A DNA stretch of 64,000 nucleotides from Phaeobacter sp. 22II1-1F12B (GTDB lineage: Bacteria > Pseudomonadota > Alphaproteobacteria > Rhodobacterales > Rhodobacteraceae). The notes below the pieces were generated by a model, which made no database searches, had not been told where the DNA came from, and was given only the letters and a program-made list of their open reading frames with translations. This document shows, piece by piece, positions 15,473 through 23,693 of the stretch. The stretch is from the NCBI RefSeq assembly GCF_002210165.1, contig NZ_AQQP01000012.1, positions 1-64,000 of the forward strand. Direction: 5' to 3'. How positions within the stretch are numbered: position 1 is the stretch's first letter; each line of letters begins with the position of its first letter. A program made the translations under genes and the position numbers.

Positions 15473-16288
15473 CTAGCCTTCGCCACGCCGCGAGCGTGCC
15501 ACCTGCACCGCCGTCCGGGTCAGGATCACCGCCGTCACGATCACGATCAGCACCACCGACACCGCCGCAATGGCCGGGTCGATATTGTCGCGCAGCCCCA
15601 TCCACATCAGCCGCGGCAGCGTCGCCACATCGACCGAGGTGATAAAGATCGTCACGCCGATCTCTTCCCATGACAGCACGAAGGTCAGCAGGAACGCGGT
15701 CAGCACGCCGAATTTGATGTTGGGCAGGATCACCCGGAAGATCCGCGTGAACAGCCCCGCCCCCATGACCCGCGCAGCCAAATCGATCCGCCGGTCGATC
15801 TGCGCCAGCGACACGGTAATCAGCACCACCGCAAAGGGCGAAATCATCACCATATGGGCAAGGATCACACCGGGCACGCTGTCATAGGCGACGAAATCGT
15901 TCACCTGCCCCAGCGTGATCAGAAAGAAATAAAGCGTCAGCGCCGATACCACCGGCGGCGCCACCATCGGCAAGAGCGCCAGCCCCATCAGCGCCCCCGC
16001 ATAGCGCGGCCGCAGCATCCAGATGCCCAGCGAAAACAGAAAGGCCAGCGCCGTCGCCAGCGCCGCGCTCGCCAGCCCGATCAGCACCGAAAGCCCGGCC
16101 GCCCGCGCCCATTCCGGCTCATCAATGAGGCTCTGGTAATGGCGCAGCGACCAGACATCCTCGGGAACCGAAAGGAACCGCTTCGGCGTGAAAGACACCG
16201 GGATCACCGCCAGCAACGGCATCAACAGGAACACCGCGACCAAAGCGGCCAATACCACGGCAACCAGACCGGGACGTGTCGGCTTCAT
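15473..16288 (-). CDS. ABC transporter permease (PotC-like)
   Basis: A 271-residue inner-membrane permease of a polyamine/opine-type uptake system. It has six hydrophobic segments; the cytoplasmic coupling EAA-like loop is at about 165-185 (DLAARVMGAGLFTRIFRVILPNI). It starts 4 bases inside the end of the first permease gene (16285-16288 overlap), so the two are coupled, and it is the last gene of the transporter set. The substrate is not evident from the permease. Confidence 0.88.
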   Translation of the reverse strand: MKPTRPGLVAVVLAALVAVFLLMPLLAVIPVSFTPKRFLSVPEDVWSLRHYQSLIDEPEWARAAGLSVLIGLASAALATALAFLFSLGIWMLRPRYAGALMGLALLPMVAPPVVSALTLYFFLITLGQVNDFVAYDSVPGVILAHMVMISPFAVVLITVSLAQIDRRIDLAARVMGAGLFTRIFRVILPNIKFGVLTAFLLTFVLSWEEIGVTIFITSVDVATLPRLMWMGLRDNIDPAIAAVSVVLIVIVTAVILTRTAVQVARSRRGEG

Positions 16289-17109
16289 GACTTCTCTCCC
16301 GGCCGGACCGCCTTCATCAGAGCGCCCATCAGGAACGCGACGCCGATCATCAGGATTACGCTGATCGCCGCGCCCAAGCCCCAGTTCGGGCTCTGGAAAA
16401 TACGCAGATAGACCAGTTCGGCCACCATCACGCTGCGCCCGCCGCCAAGGATCGCCGGTGTCACAAAGAACCCAAGCGCAAAGACAAAGACGATCAGTGC
16501 CGCGCCAAGGATGCCTGGCGCGGTCATCGGCAGGAACACGGTCCAGAACACCCGCTGCCGCCCGGCCCCCATGCCGCGCGCCGCCAGCAGCACGCGTTCG
16601 TCAAGGTTACGCATGGCCGATGCCAGCGGAAACACTGCAAAGGGGATCAGGAAATGCGCCATGCCCACCACGACGCCGAATTCGTTGCGCACCATGGTCA
16701 GCGGGTCAGACGTCAGCCCGATGCCCTGCAACCACGTATTGATCAGCCCCCGGTTCGACAGCAGCGCAAGCCAGCCAAAGGCGCGCGTCAGCACGGAAAT
16801 CCAGAACGGGATCAGAATGCAAAGCTCCATCACCAGCCGCTGCACCGGCCCGCCCCGCACCCAGAGCAGTGTGATGACATAGGCCGAAGCGACCGAGACC
16901 ACCGTCACGATCACGCAGACCCTCAGCGTGCGCCAGAACACCGACAGGACCAGCGGGTCGGTCAGCGCGTCGGAGTAATTGCCCAGACCAAGCTCGGGCA
17001 GCGTGAAACTCCAGCGCAGGATACCGAGGAAAGGAAAGACATAGGCCAGCATCAGGAAGGCCAGCAAAGGCCCCAGCAGAAGCAGGGCGGATTTCATCGA
17101 TTTGGACAA
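16285..17109 (-). CDS. ABC transporter permease (PotB-like)
   Basis: A 274-residue permease, partner of the downstream PotC-like protein. The EAA-type loop is visible (LAARGMGAGRQRVFWTVFLPMTAPGI). Six hydrophobic helices begin with LLLLGPLLAFLMLAYVF. It follows the binding-protein gene after a 67-base gap that contains a strong hairpin, which would keep permease expression lower than that of the binding protein. Confidence 0.88.
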   Translation of the reverse strand: MSKSMKSALLLLGPLLAFLMLAYVFPFLGILRWSFTLPELGLGNYSDALTDPLVLSVFWRTLRVCVIVTVVSVASAYVITLLWVRGGPVQRLVMELCILIPFWISVLTRAFGWLALLSNRGLINTWLQGIGLTSDPLTMVRNEFGVVVGMAHFLIPFAVFPLASAMRNLDERVLLAARGMGAGRQRVFWTVFLPMTAPGILGAALIVFVFALGFFVTPAILGGGRSVMVAELVYLRIFQSPNWGLGAAISVILMIGVAFLMGALMKAVRPGEKS

Positions 17110-17131
17110 AAGGCTCTCCGCAAACAGGAAA

Positions 17132-17158
17132 TCCGCCCCGGCAGGTCACCGGGGCGGA
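17132..17158 (-). terminator. Intercistronic hairpin after the binding-protein gene
   Basis: A perfect 10-bp stem (TCCGCCCCGG with CCGGGGCGGA, 7-base loop) lies between the binding-protein and permease genes. It lacks a T-run, so it more likely protects or attenuates the mRNA than ends it. Such hairpins after the binding-protein gene are common in ABC operons. Confidence 0.6.
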
Positions 17159-17176
17159 CAGGTCGGATGGCTTGGA

Positions 17177-18289
17177 TCAGGCCGAGACGATCTGAAGATA
17201 GGCGTCCAGCGCGGCGCCGTAATTCTCTTCGTACCATGCCATATCAAGCGGGATCTGCTTGGCAAAGTTCTCGGGATCCACCGGGTTGAACCGCTTCTGA
17301 TCCTCGGGGATCAGCGCATCGGCTTCGGGGTTGGCCGGGCCCTGCGCCAGCATCTCGAACATGACAAGCTGCTTTTCCGGATCCTGCGCCGAAGCGATGA
17401 AATCCATCGCCGCCGCGGCTCCGCCCGGGTTGCCCTTGATAACCGCCATCGCACCCGGCGAGATCAGGCCCTGATCCCATGTGAACCCGATATCGCCTTC
17501 GCTGTCCTCTTCGATCAGCTTGGCGCGGGTCGACCAGATCAGCGCCATGGACGCATCGCCGTTCAACAGCAGCGACTGACTTTCGGCACCGCCGCCCCAG
17601 AAGCCGCTGACATTGTCCTTGAACTCGGCCAGCTTGGCATGGGCGCGTTCCAGATCAAGCGGATAGAGGTCTTCGGGGGCCACGCCATCGCCCAGCAGCA
17701 GCGCTTCCCACATGCCCGCGCCCCATTTGTACATCGCGCGCTTGCCGGGGAATTTTTCCGTGTCAAAGAAATCCGCCATCGAGGTCGGCGGCGTTTCGTA
17801 CTTCGTGCTGTCATAAGCGATGATGTAGGAAAAGAAATAGCTCGACGCGGCGTATTCCCAGCCAAAGCCTTCGCGCATCTTCGACTTGTCGACCACGTCA
17901 TAGTCGATCGGCTCCATCATGCCCTGTTTACCCAGCGATTCAGCCGAGAACGGGTCCGCATCGACGATATCCCAGCTCGGGCTACCGCTCTGGAACTGTG
18001 CCGCCATCGCGCCTTCGGTCGGGCCGGACCCGTCCTGTTTCACGGTGATGCCGGTCGCCTCGCCAAAGGGCGCGCCATAGGCGCTGTCATAGGCGTCCAT
18101 CGCGTCGCCACCCCAGTTCACGAACACCAGCTGGCCATCCTCGGCGAGCAAGGGCGTACCCTTGGCCGCCACGGCGGCGCCACCCATCAGGGCAATGGCA
18201 AGTTGCGTGAAACGGCGGCGCGAAATATCGCCGCGACGGGCACGTTCGGCCAGGATTTCAACCTGATCCAGTTCAAATTTGTCGTTCAT
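17177..18289 (-). CDS. ABC transporter substrate-binding protein (PotD-like, Tat-exported)
   Basis: A 370-residue periplasmic binding protein of the spermidine/putrescine group. It has a twin-arginine signal (SRRRFTQLAIALMGGAAVAA) starting at about residue 22, with cleavage expected near the Ala before EDGQLVFVNWGGD. The later motifs (PFSAESLGKQGMMEPIDYD; DGVAPEDLYPLDLERA; NGDASMALIWSTRAK) fit the group. ATG 18289 is chosen because GGAGAG lies 6 bases upstream; two earlier in-frame ATGs lack a site. The ligand is probably a cationic amine, opine or amino-acid derivative (family inference). It sits directly after the ATPase gene. Confidence 0.85.
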   Translation of the reverse strand: MNDKFELDQVEILAERARRGDISRRRFTQLAIALMGGAAVAAKGTPLLAEDGQLVFVNWGGDAMDAYDSAYGAPFGEATGITVKQDGSGPTEGAMAAQFQSGSPSWDIVDADPFSAESLGKQGMMEPIDYDVVDKSKMREGFGWEYAASSYFFSYIIAYDSTKYETPPTSMADFFDTEKFPGKRAMYKWGAGMWEALLLGDGVAPEDLYPLDLERAHAKLAEFKDNVSGFWGGGAESQSLLLNGDASMALIWSTRAKLIEEDSEGDIGFTWDQGLISPGAMAVIKGNPGGAAAAMDFIASAQDPEKQLVMFEMLAQGPANPEADALIPEDQKRFNPVDPENFAKQIPLDMAWYEENYGAALDAYLQIVSA

Positions 18290-18358
18290 CTTCTTCTCTC
18301 CATTGGACATTTTGGTTTTTGATAGATCCGGGCTGCTCACGTCCCGGTTATGGTTGTC

Positions 18359-19429
18359 TCACAGGAACACCCCGTGCTCGGGCGCCCAGTTGACCCAGAA
18401 CGGCGCGCCGACAGCCGCCGTCGCGGGCACCGCATGGGTCGGCAGCGACATGGTCAGATCGCTCCCCCCCGGCGTCTTCAGCGCAAGCCGTGTCTCGGCC
18501 CCGAGGTAAACGATATCGGTGATTTTAGCCGGGATCGAATTGCCCTGAGGCATCTCGTCGGCGCTCAGGATCATGTGTTCGGGACGCACCGCCACCGAAG
18601 ACCCGCCGCCTTGGTCGGAAACGGCGCGGATCGCGCGCCCCTCGAACTCAGCCAGCGCCCCCTGCTCGTCCGTCAGTTTAGGATTAACGGGCAAGATGTT
18701 GATATCGCCAAGGAACTCGGCAACGAACCGGTTGCTCGGACGGTCATAAATCTCGCGCGGCGTGTCGATCTGCTGCAACTCACCGTGGTTGAAAATCGCG
18801 ATCCGTGTCGACAGGGCCAGAGCCTCTTCCTGATCGTGGGTCACAAAAACAAAGGTCGTGCCGGTATCCTTATGGATGCGCCGCATCTCGTCCTGCATCT
18901 GCCCCCGCAGGTTCCGGTCCAGCGCCGAAAACGGTTCGTCGAGCAGCAGAACGGGCGGCTCATAGGCCAGCGCCCGGGCCAAGGCGACCCGCTGTTGCTG
19001 ACCGCCCGACAGGGCCGAGGGCTTTTTATGCCCATGCCCGCCAAGCCCCACCATCTCGACCATTTCCGCCACGCGCGCCTTGATCTGCTGGGCGCTTTGC
19101 TTTTGAACCCGCAAAGGAAAGGCGATGTTCTGCTCGACCGTCATATGCGGAAACAGCGCATAGCCCTGAAACACCATGCCAAATCCACGGGTCTCGGCAT
19201 CGGTTTCGGTCATGTCCACGCCGTTCAGCGATAACCGCCCCGCGCTTGGCGCCTCAAACCCCGCAAGGATCATCAGGAACGTCGTCTTGCCCGATCCCGA
19301 TGGCCCCAAAAGCGTCAGGAACTCACCGCGACCGACCGTCAGGCTGATGTTTTTCAGGGCAGTGAACCGGCCAAAATTCTTGCCAATTCCGGCGGCTTCG
19401 ATTTCACCCGCGCTGACACTGTCCAGCAT
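18359..19429 (-). CDS. ABC transporter ATP-binding protein (PotA-like)
   Basis: A 356-residue ATPase energising the import system. Walker A ([11 protein letters not shown]), Q loop, signature ([15 protein letters not shown]), Walker B ([12 protein letters not shown]) and the switch His ([10 protein letters not shown]) are intact. The C-terminal 110 residues form the TOBE regulatory domain ([14 protein letters not shown]). It is the first gene of the transporter operon, 163 bases beyond the terminator of the isomerase/desaturase genes, and so probably has its own promoter in that gap. Confidence 0.92.
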   Translation of the reverse strand: MLDSVSAGEIEAAGIGKNFGRFTALKNISLTVGRGEFLTLLGPSGSGKTTFLMILAGFEAPSAGRLSLNGVDMTETDAETRGFGMVFQGYALFPHMTVEQNIAFPLRVQKQSAQQIKARVAEMVEMVGLGGHGHKKPSALSGGQQQRVALARALAYEPPVLLLDEPFSALDRNLRGQMQDEMRRIHKDTGTTFVFVTHDQEEALALSTRIAIFNHGELQQIDTPREIYDRPSNRFVAEFLGDINILPVNPKLTDEQGALAEFEGRAIRAVSDQGGGSSVAVRPEHMILSADEMPQGNSIPAKITDIVYLGAETRLALKTPGGSDLTMSLPTHAVPATAAVGAPFWVNWAPEHGVFL

Positions 19430-19592
19430 TCAATTCCCCACTTCGATACGGCTCTTTGGGCCTATTGTGACGGCTGTTTCAGCCCCCTGCAATTGCCTGA
19501 AAGTGATTATCCGGAAACTTGGTTCTCAAGACGCAAAACTTCTCGAAAGGCGCTGAAAAACAATGCAAAACCAGAAATCCGGAAAAGCAAAA

Positions 19593-19616
19593 TCCGCGGA
19601 GATTATCCACCGCGGA
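19593..19616 (-). terminator. Terminator-like hairpin after the isomerase gene
   Basis: On the minus strand a 7-bp stem TCCGCGG/CCGCGGA with a 10-base loop is followed by TTTTGCTTTT. It lies 10 bases after the isomerase stop and would separate the desaturase-isomerase transcript from the transporter genes. Confidence 0.6.
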
Positions 19617-19625
19617 CTGCAATTT

Positions 19626-20468
19626 TCAGACATCTCCACCAAGATCGGACCAGATCCCTTCAACGATGGATTTGAGCTTTAGCGCCTCCTCCCACCGGTT
19701 CGATAATTCGCGCCCGTCAGGCCCGGTCATCGCGTATTCCGGCGGCCCGAGTTCACAAAGGAAAACCACGTCGCCGCTCTCGTTTCGCGTCCGCCAGTCG
19801 GCCAGCCCCTCGGCCCAGAGTTCCTTGAACAGATCGACCCATTTCTGGTGCTGCGGAAAGTCGATCTGCAACTGAACCTGCTGCCGACCGCCCACGCGAC
19901 CCTGAAAACTGTCGGACCTCTGCAAACAACGGGTCAACCAGCCGCGTTGCTGCGCCGTCAGCGGATGCATGAATTCGCGATCCACGATGTAATGCGACAG
20001 ATCTGCGCCCAGCCGCATTTCCGGAATCGCATCAAGCAGGCTCAGCGTGGTGAAAAGATCGTTGGTGATACAGTTGCGATGGGTTTCGAACTGAACCGGC
20101 ATGCCTTCCTGATCGGCCATTTCGATCCAGCGCCGGATCACGGGGATCGACCCCTCGACGGTCAGCGGAAACACCTGCCCGACCACATCGACAAAGGGCG
20201 ATCCGCAATCACGCGCGAATTTCAGCGTATCGCGCAACTCTTCGACGGATTTCGGAAAGGCCACCGCCAGCGGCGTCAGCCCCTCGCGCTGGATATGCGG
20301 CAGCGCCGCCTTGACGGTTTCCACGTCGAACGCCCCGAAATCGAGCGCCAGACCGTCATAGCCCGCATCACGCACCATGCCTGCCACCCGGTCAAGCGGC
20401 AGACGTTCGCCGCTCTGGTCATGCGGCTGCATGGCCCAGAGCGACTGAAATACCTTGAGTTTTCTCAC
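19626..20468 (-). CDS. Xylose-isomerase-like TIM-barrel protein
   Basis: A 280-residue protein of the AP-endonuclease-2/sugar-phosphate isomerase superfamily. The barrel pattern is visible: MVRDAGYDGLALDFG, VDVVGQVFPL, metal-site candidates FETHRNCITND and GADLSHYIVD, and the C-terminal Glu in FLCELGPPEYA. Members are isomerases, epimerases or lyases on sugars and related small molecules; the exact reaction is unknown. It overlaps the desaturase gene by 4 bases and so is its operon partner, which suggests that it acts on the oxidised product. Confidence 0.75.
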   Translation of the reverse strand: MRKLKVFQSLWAMQPHDQSGERLPLDRVAGMVRDAGYDGLALDFGAFDVETVKAALPHIQREGLTPLAVAFPKSVEELRDTLKFARDCGSPFVDVVGQVFPLTVEGSIPVIRRWIEMADQEGMPVQFETHRNCITNDLFTTLSLLDAIPEMRLGADLSHYIVDREFMHPLTAQQRGWLTRCLQRSDSFQGRVGGRQQVQLQIDFPQHQKWVDLFKELWAEGLADWRTRNESGDVVFLCELGPPEYAMTGPDGRELSNRWEEALKLKSIVEGIWSDLGGDV

Positions 20469-21448
20469 GCGGCTTCGACCTTTACGCTGGCGCCATTGCC
20501 ACGGGGGACGATCCAGACCTCGTCATAGGGATAGTCATCCTCGTTCTTGCGGCGCAGCTTGCGCCAGACTTCGACCTGAAATTCGATCCAGCCCATCTGG
20601 TGCGGCTGTGCCCCGTTTTCGCGCATGGTCGCATCCAGATCGCGCAGCCGCCAGAACGGGACTGAGGGGAAGGTGTGGTGCGCAGTGTGATAGGGCATCT
20701 GCCAGCAGAGCCAGCGCATCAACGCGTTAGTCTTGGTCGAGCGGGTGTTTTCCAGAATGTCGTTCTTGTGCGACAGGCCAAGGTGTTCGATCGTGTTCTG
20801 CAACTGGTGCACCGGCTTCATCACCAGCATCGGCGCAATCCACAGGATCACCGCTGCCCAGCTTTGCGTCGCCACCGAAACCACGGCGATCAGCACGTAA
20901 AGCGCGGCGTGAATGCGGGCCTCGCGGATCACCAGCGGGCTTTCCTCGGCGCGGATATAGGGCTCGATCACCTCGCCCTTGCAAAAGCGGATGATGCGGG
21001 TCACGCGAGACTGCCAGTAGCTTACGCCCCAGAACCACAGCTGGTAGGTCTTGAACGTATAGGGCTCGCGCACAAGTTCGCCGTCCTTTTCCCAGTCCTG
21101 CGTGTGCTGGTGATGCGCCGCGTGCTGGATCTTGTCGAAATCGCGCGGGTAAATCAGGAAGAACCCGAAAATACGCCCGAACAGCACGTTGATCCACTTG
21201 GTCTCAAACACGGTGCCGTGGCTCAGCTCATGCTGGCCGGCGTAAAGGAAATTGATCAGCACGCCCTGCACCATGAACAGCGGCACGGCCCACCAGGTGC
21301 CCCAGAACTGCCAGAGCAGCACAGAACTGACCGCCAGCGCCCCAAGATGGCTGCCCAGCTGCAAGGCCCCCCGCAGGTCAGAGCGTTGCATCAGCTCGCG
21401 CAGGCGCGGCGGGGCAATCAGACGGCGGCGGGAAAAGCTCGCTTCCAT
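20465..21448 (-). CDS. Membrane fatty-acid-desaturase-family di-iron enzyme
   Basis: A 327-residue integral-membrane oxygenase or desaturase. The three histidine clusters for the di-iron site are present: HELSHG (about residue 74), HAAHHQH (about 111) and YHTAHH (about 270). Hydrophobic pairs lie at about 30-70 and 185-220. The family contains lipid desaturases but also hydroxylases of small molecules. The operon with a sugar-isomerase-like gene and the nearby amine-type ABC transporter suggest a catabolic hydroxylase rather than a lipid enzyme. This is inference only. It is divergent from a LysR regulator. Confidence 0.8.
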   Translation of the reverse strand: MEASFSRRRLIAPPRLRELMQRSDLRGALQLGSHLGALAVSSVLLWQFWGTWWAVPLFMVQGVLINFLYAGQHELSHGTVFETKWINVLFGRIFGFFLIYPRDFDKIQHAAHHQHTQDWEKDGELVREPYTFKTYQLWFWGVSYWQSRVTRIIRFCKGEVIEPYIRAEESPLVIREARIHAALYVLIAVVSVATQSWAAVILWIAPMLVMKPVHQLQNTIEHLGLSHKNDILENTRSTKTNALMRWLCWQMPYHTAHHTFPSVPFWRLRDLDATMRENGAQPHQMGWIEFQVEVWRKLRRKNEDDYPYDEVWIVPRGNGASVKVEAA

Positions 21449-21508
21449 GTGGCATCCTTCTCATTGGCTACAGGGGCGGATCGATTTGATACATCCAACT
21501 TGCCGCTT

Positions 21509-21559
21509 AAAATTTCTCGTGTAAAACTCGAATAATTCACAGGTTCGATGAGAAATTTT
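21509..21559. promoter_or_regulatory. Inverted repeat in the LysR/desaturase divergent promoter
   Basis: Perfect 10-bp arms AAAATTTCTC (21509-21518) and GAGAAATTTT (21550-21559) are separated by 31 bases, in the 120-bp gap between divergent genes. The right arm ends 9 bases before the LysR start. This fits an autoregulated LysR-type operator pair. Confidence 0.5.
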
Positions 21560-21568
21560 TAACGAAGA

Positions 21569-22465
21569 ATGCGTATCGGGTCCCGCCATCTGCCCCTGAA
21601 TGCCCTGCAAGGCTTTGAATCCGCAGGCAGACATCTCAATATGCGCGCCGCGGGCGAAGAGCTGAACGTGACGCAAAGCGCGATCAGCCATCAGGTGCGG
21701 TCCATCGAAAAGGCGCTTGGCAAGGCACTTTTCGAACCCAACCGCCGCCGTCTTGTGCTGACCGACGATGGCAAGCGCCTGCTCTCCGCCGTGCGCGAGG
21801 CGCTGGACGGAATCACCGCCACCGCTCTGCAACTGGGCGAAGACGCCTATGCGGGCACGCTGACCGTCGCCGCGCCGCCCGCCTTTTCCACCCAATGGCT
21901 GATCCCGCGCCTGCCCCGGTTCCTTGCGCTCTACCCCGACCTGTCGCTCTCGCTTGAGAGGCTTTCCACCCAAGGAAGCCCCCTGCCCAAGGTCGACGTG
22001 GCCGTCGCTTTCAACGCCATCGACTTCCCCGGCATGCGGGTCAAGACACTGGCCGAACTCGAGATGTTTCCGGTCTGCGCCCCCTCGCTCCTGCCCACGC
22101 GCCAGATGCAGCCGGAACAACTGCGCGACGCGACCCTGATCCACGAGGACGGCGGCGCGATCTGGTCGCGCTGGTTCGCGGCCACAGGTGCCGACCCCGC
22201 CGCCCCGCGCCGCAGCATCCACGTGGCCAGCACGCAGGACGCGCTGGCGCTGGCCCGCGCGGGGGCCGGCTTCGCGATCAACGATCCCTTCATGGGCGGG
22301 CACTTCCTCACCGACGGCACGCTGGTGCGCCCCTTTGGCGAGCTGAGCTTTACTTATGGGCAATACAGCCTCGTCACGCAGCCCCCGGAACGCCTCGGCG
22401 CGGCGGCGGGCGGTTTCGTAGACTGGCTCGTGCGCGAGATCGAGGCGACGCCGGGACACCGGTGA
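21569..22465 (+). CDS. LysR-family regulator (GcvA-like)
   Basis: A 298-residue LysR-type regulator. The N-terminal winged helix is at residues about 8-66 (LNALQGFESAGRHLNMRAAG, then LNVTQSAISHQVRSIEKALGK), and an effector domain follows (LTVAAPPAFSTQWLIPRLPRF). The LPLNALQGFE opening is typical of the GcvA subgroup. It is divergent from the desaturase gene and probably controls the desaturase-isomerase pair and perhaps the ABC transporter. Confidence 0.88.
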   Translation: MRIGSRHLPLNALQGFESAGRHLNMRAAGEELNVTQSAISHQVRSIEKALGKALFEPNRRRLVLTDDGKRLLSAVREALDGITATALQLGEDAYAGTLTVAAPPAFSTQWLIPRLPRFLALYPDLSLSLERLSTQGSPLPKVDVAVAFNAIDFPGMRVKTLAELEMFPVCAPSLLPTRQMQPEQLRDATLIHEDGGAIWSRWFAATGADPAAPRRSIHVASTQDALALARAGAGFAINDPFMGGHFLTDGTLVRPFGELSFTYGQYSLVTQPPERLGAAAGGFVDWLVREIEATPGHR

Positions 22466-22725
22466 TGTCATCGCCAGACCGGTTCGGGAGGTGTAAAGCG
22501 GCCCCCATTTACCCGGGACGAATCCCTCAATAAATTAGAAATTAAATGTAGCGACCCGATAACAAATAATTCACCCGACACAACTTCCTGACGCCTTGGG
22601 CGCATCCGAAATTGCAGCATCCCAGCAACATAAGAAATGTAAAGAGGCATGACGCACCCTCCGAAGGAATTGACTAATTAAAATTTCAATGCCTGCTTCG
22701 TGCACTCAATAATAAAGGTACAGAA

Positions 22726-23097
22726 ATGAAGAAGCTAATATCCGGCATTGCGTGCTGCGCAATTCTTGCTGCTTGCGCGGAACAACCTTCCCAGATCGAT
22801 GCGGTCTACGTCAGCCCCAACGTCTATCGAGACAAATCCTGCAGCAACCTGATGATTGAGCGAAACACCATTGTAAACAATGTAAACCGCCTGACAGAAC
22901 AACAGAAAAAGGCAGCGAACACCGATGCGGCAGCGATGGGAATTGGCATGGTCCTGTTCTGGCCCGCGCTTTTCGCGCTTGGCACGACGGATGACAAGTC
23001 CGAAGCTTTGGCAACCGCCAAGGGAAATTACGACGCCATTACGGCGCAAATGCATTCCCGCAGATGCAAAGTGCCTGCAGAAACGATCCAATCGTAA
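22726..23097 (+). CDS. Small lipoprotein with hydrophobic helix
   Basis: A 123-residue predicted lipoprotein. The signal peptide ends in a lipobox (ILAAC), so Cys17 would be lipidated. The mature part contains a coiled stretch (IVNNVNRLTEQQKKAAN), a hydrophobic segment (AAMGIGMVLFWPALFALG) and two further Cys residues (DKSCSNL, SRRCKV) that may pair. The function is unknown. It has a weak ribosome site (AAAGG) and no operon partners. Confidence 0.7.
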   Translation: MKKLISGIACCAILAACAEQPSQIDAVYVSPNVYRDKSCSNLMIERNTIVNNVNRLTEQQKKAANTDAAAMGIGMVLFWPALFALGTTDDKSEALATAKGNYDAITAQMHSRRCKVPAETIQS

Positions 23098-23496
23098 GAA
23101 AATCCTCCCATTCCTGAACCAGTCAAGAATTAAGGAACACCGAAATTAAAACGCCGGACAGCGCCATTAGGCGCTCCGGCTATTTCCACTATCGGACCCA
23201 ATAAATTAGAAGCCAACCGTATTCTGAGCTCGAGAAATTTGCTGAAAAAGAATAATGCCAAAAAACCTAACCATTATGAAAAAATCCTCCACTTTCCTCA
23301 GCGCGCATTGAATGCTCGAATGATACCCCTCTTCATCCTGAGCGATCTCCGCTCGGGAGACAGGTGCCAAAAAAAAAAACAGCCGGTCCCACAGGGCAGA
23401 CAAAACATCCCCCTTCAACTTTCATCGAACACAACAAGACGCCCGCGCGATCAAGCACTCGAAACCGGCAACGGTTCAGGTCAACAAAAGGAAGAA
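23098..23496. other. Intergenic region between the lipoprotein gene and tRNA-Val
   Basis: This stretch holds no convincing gene. An imperfect hairpin at about 23153-23180 (arms CCGG..AGCGCC and GGCGCTCCGG) may end the lipoprotein transcript. A run of 11 A residues is at 23369-23379. Open frames here lack ribosome sites and one runs into the tRNA. Confidence 0.5.
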
Positions 23497-23571
23497 TGGT
23501 GGGTGATAAGAGATTTGAACTCCTGACATCTTCGATGTGAACGAAGCGCTCTACCACTGAGCTAATCACCC
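23497..23571 (-). tRNA. tRNA-Val (CAC)
   Basis: A complete 75-nt cloverleaf on the minus strand: acceptor GGGTGAT paired with ATCACCC, D arm (GCTCAGTGGTAGAGC), anticodon stem CTTCG/CGAAG with loop TTCACAT (anticodon CAC), T arm (TCAGG..AGTTCAAATCT) and encoded CCA. It reads GUG valine codons. Confidence 0.9.
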
Positions 23572-23644
23572 TTGGGGGCGTCTCTTAGCGCCCCTTCGCC
23601 CCTACTGCAAGAGGCAGCGCAGACGGTTTCATCGACCTCCACAT

Positions 23645-23674
23645 AAAAAAACGGGGCACCGCAGCGCCCCGTTT
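23645..23674 (-). terminator. Rho-independent terminator of lon
   Basis: On the minus strand AAACGGGGC pairs with GCCCCGTTT across a short loop, followed by a T-run, 20 bases after the lon stop. It is a canonical intrinsic terminator. Confidence 0.8.
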
Positions 23675-23693
23675 CCTTGTCATGTCGAACCGG

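Noticed and set aside
22468-22650. 60-codon minus-strand open frame after the LysR gene
   Set aside because: Its start lacks a ribosome site and the composition does not look like a protein; left as intergenic.
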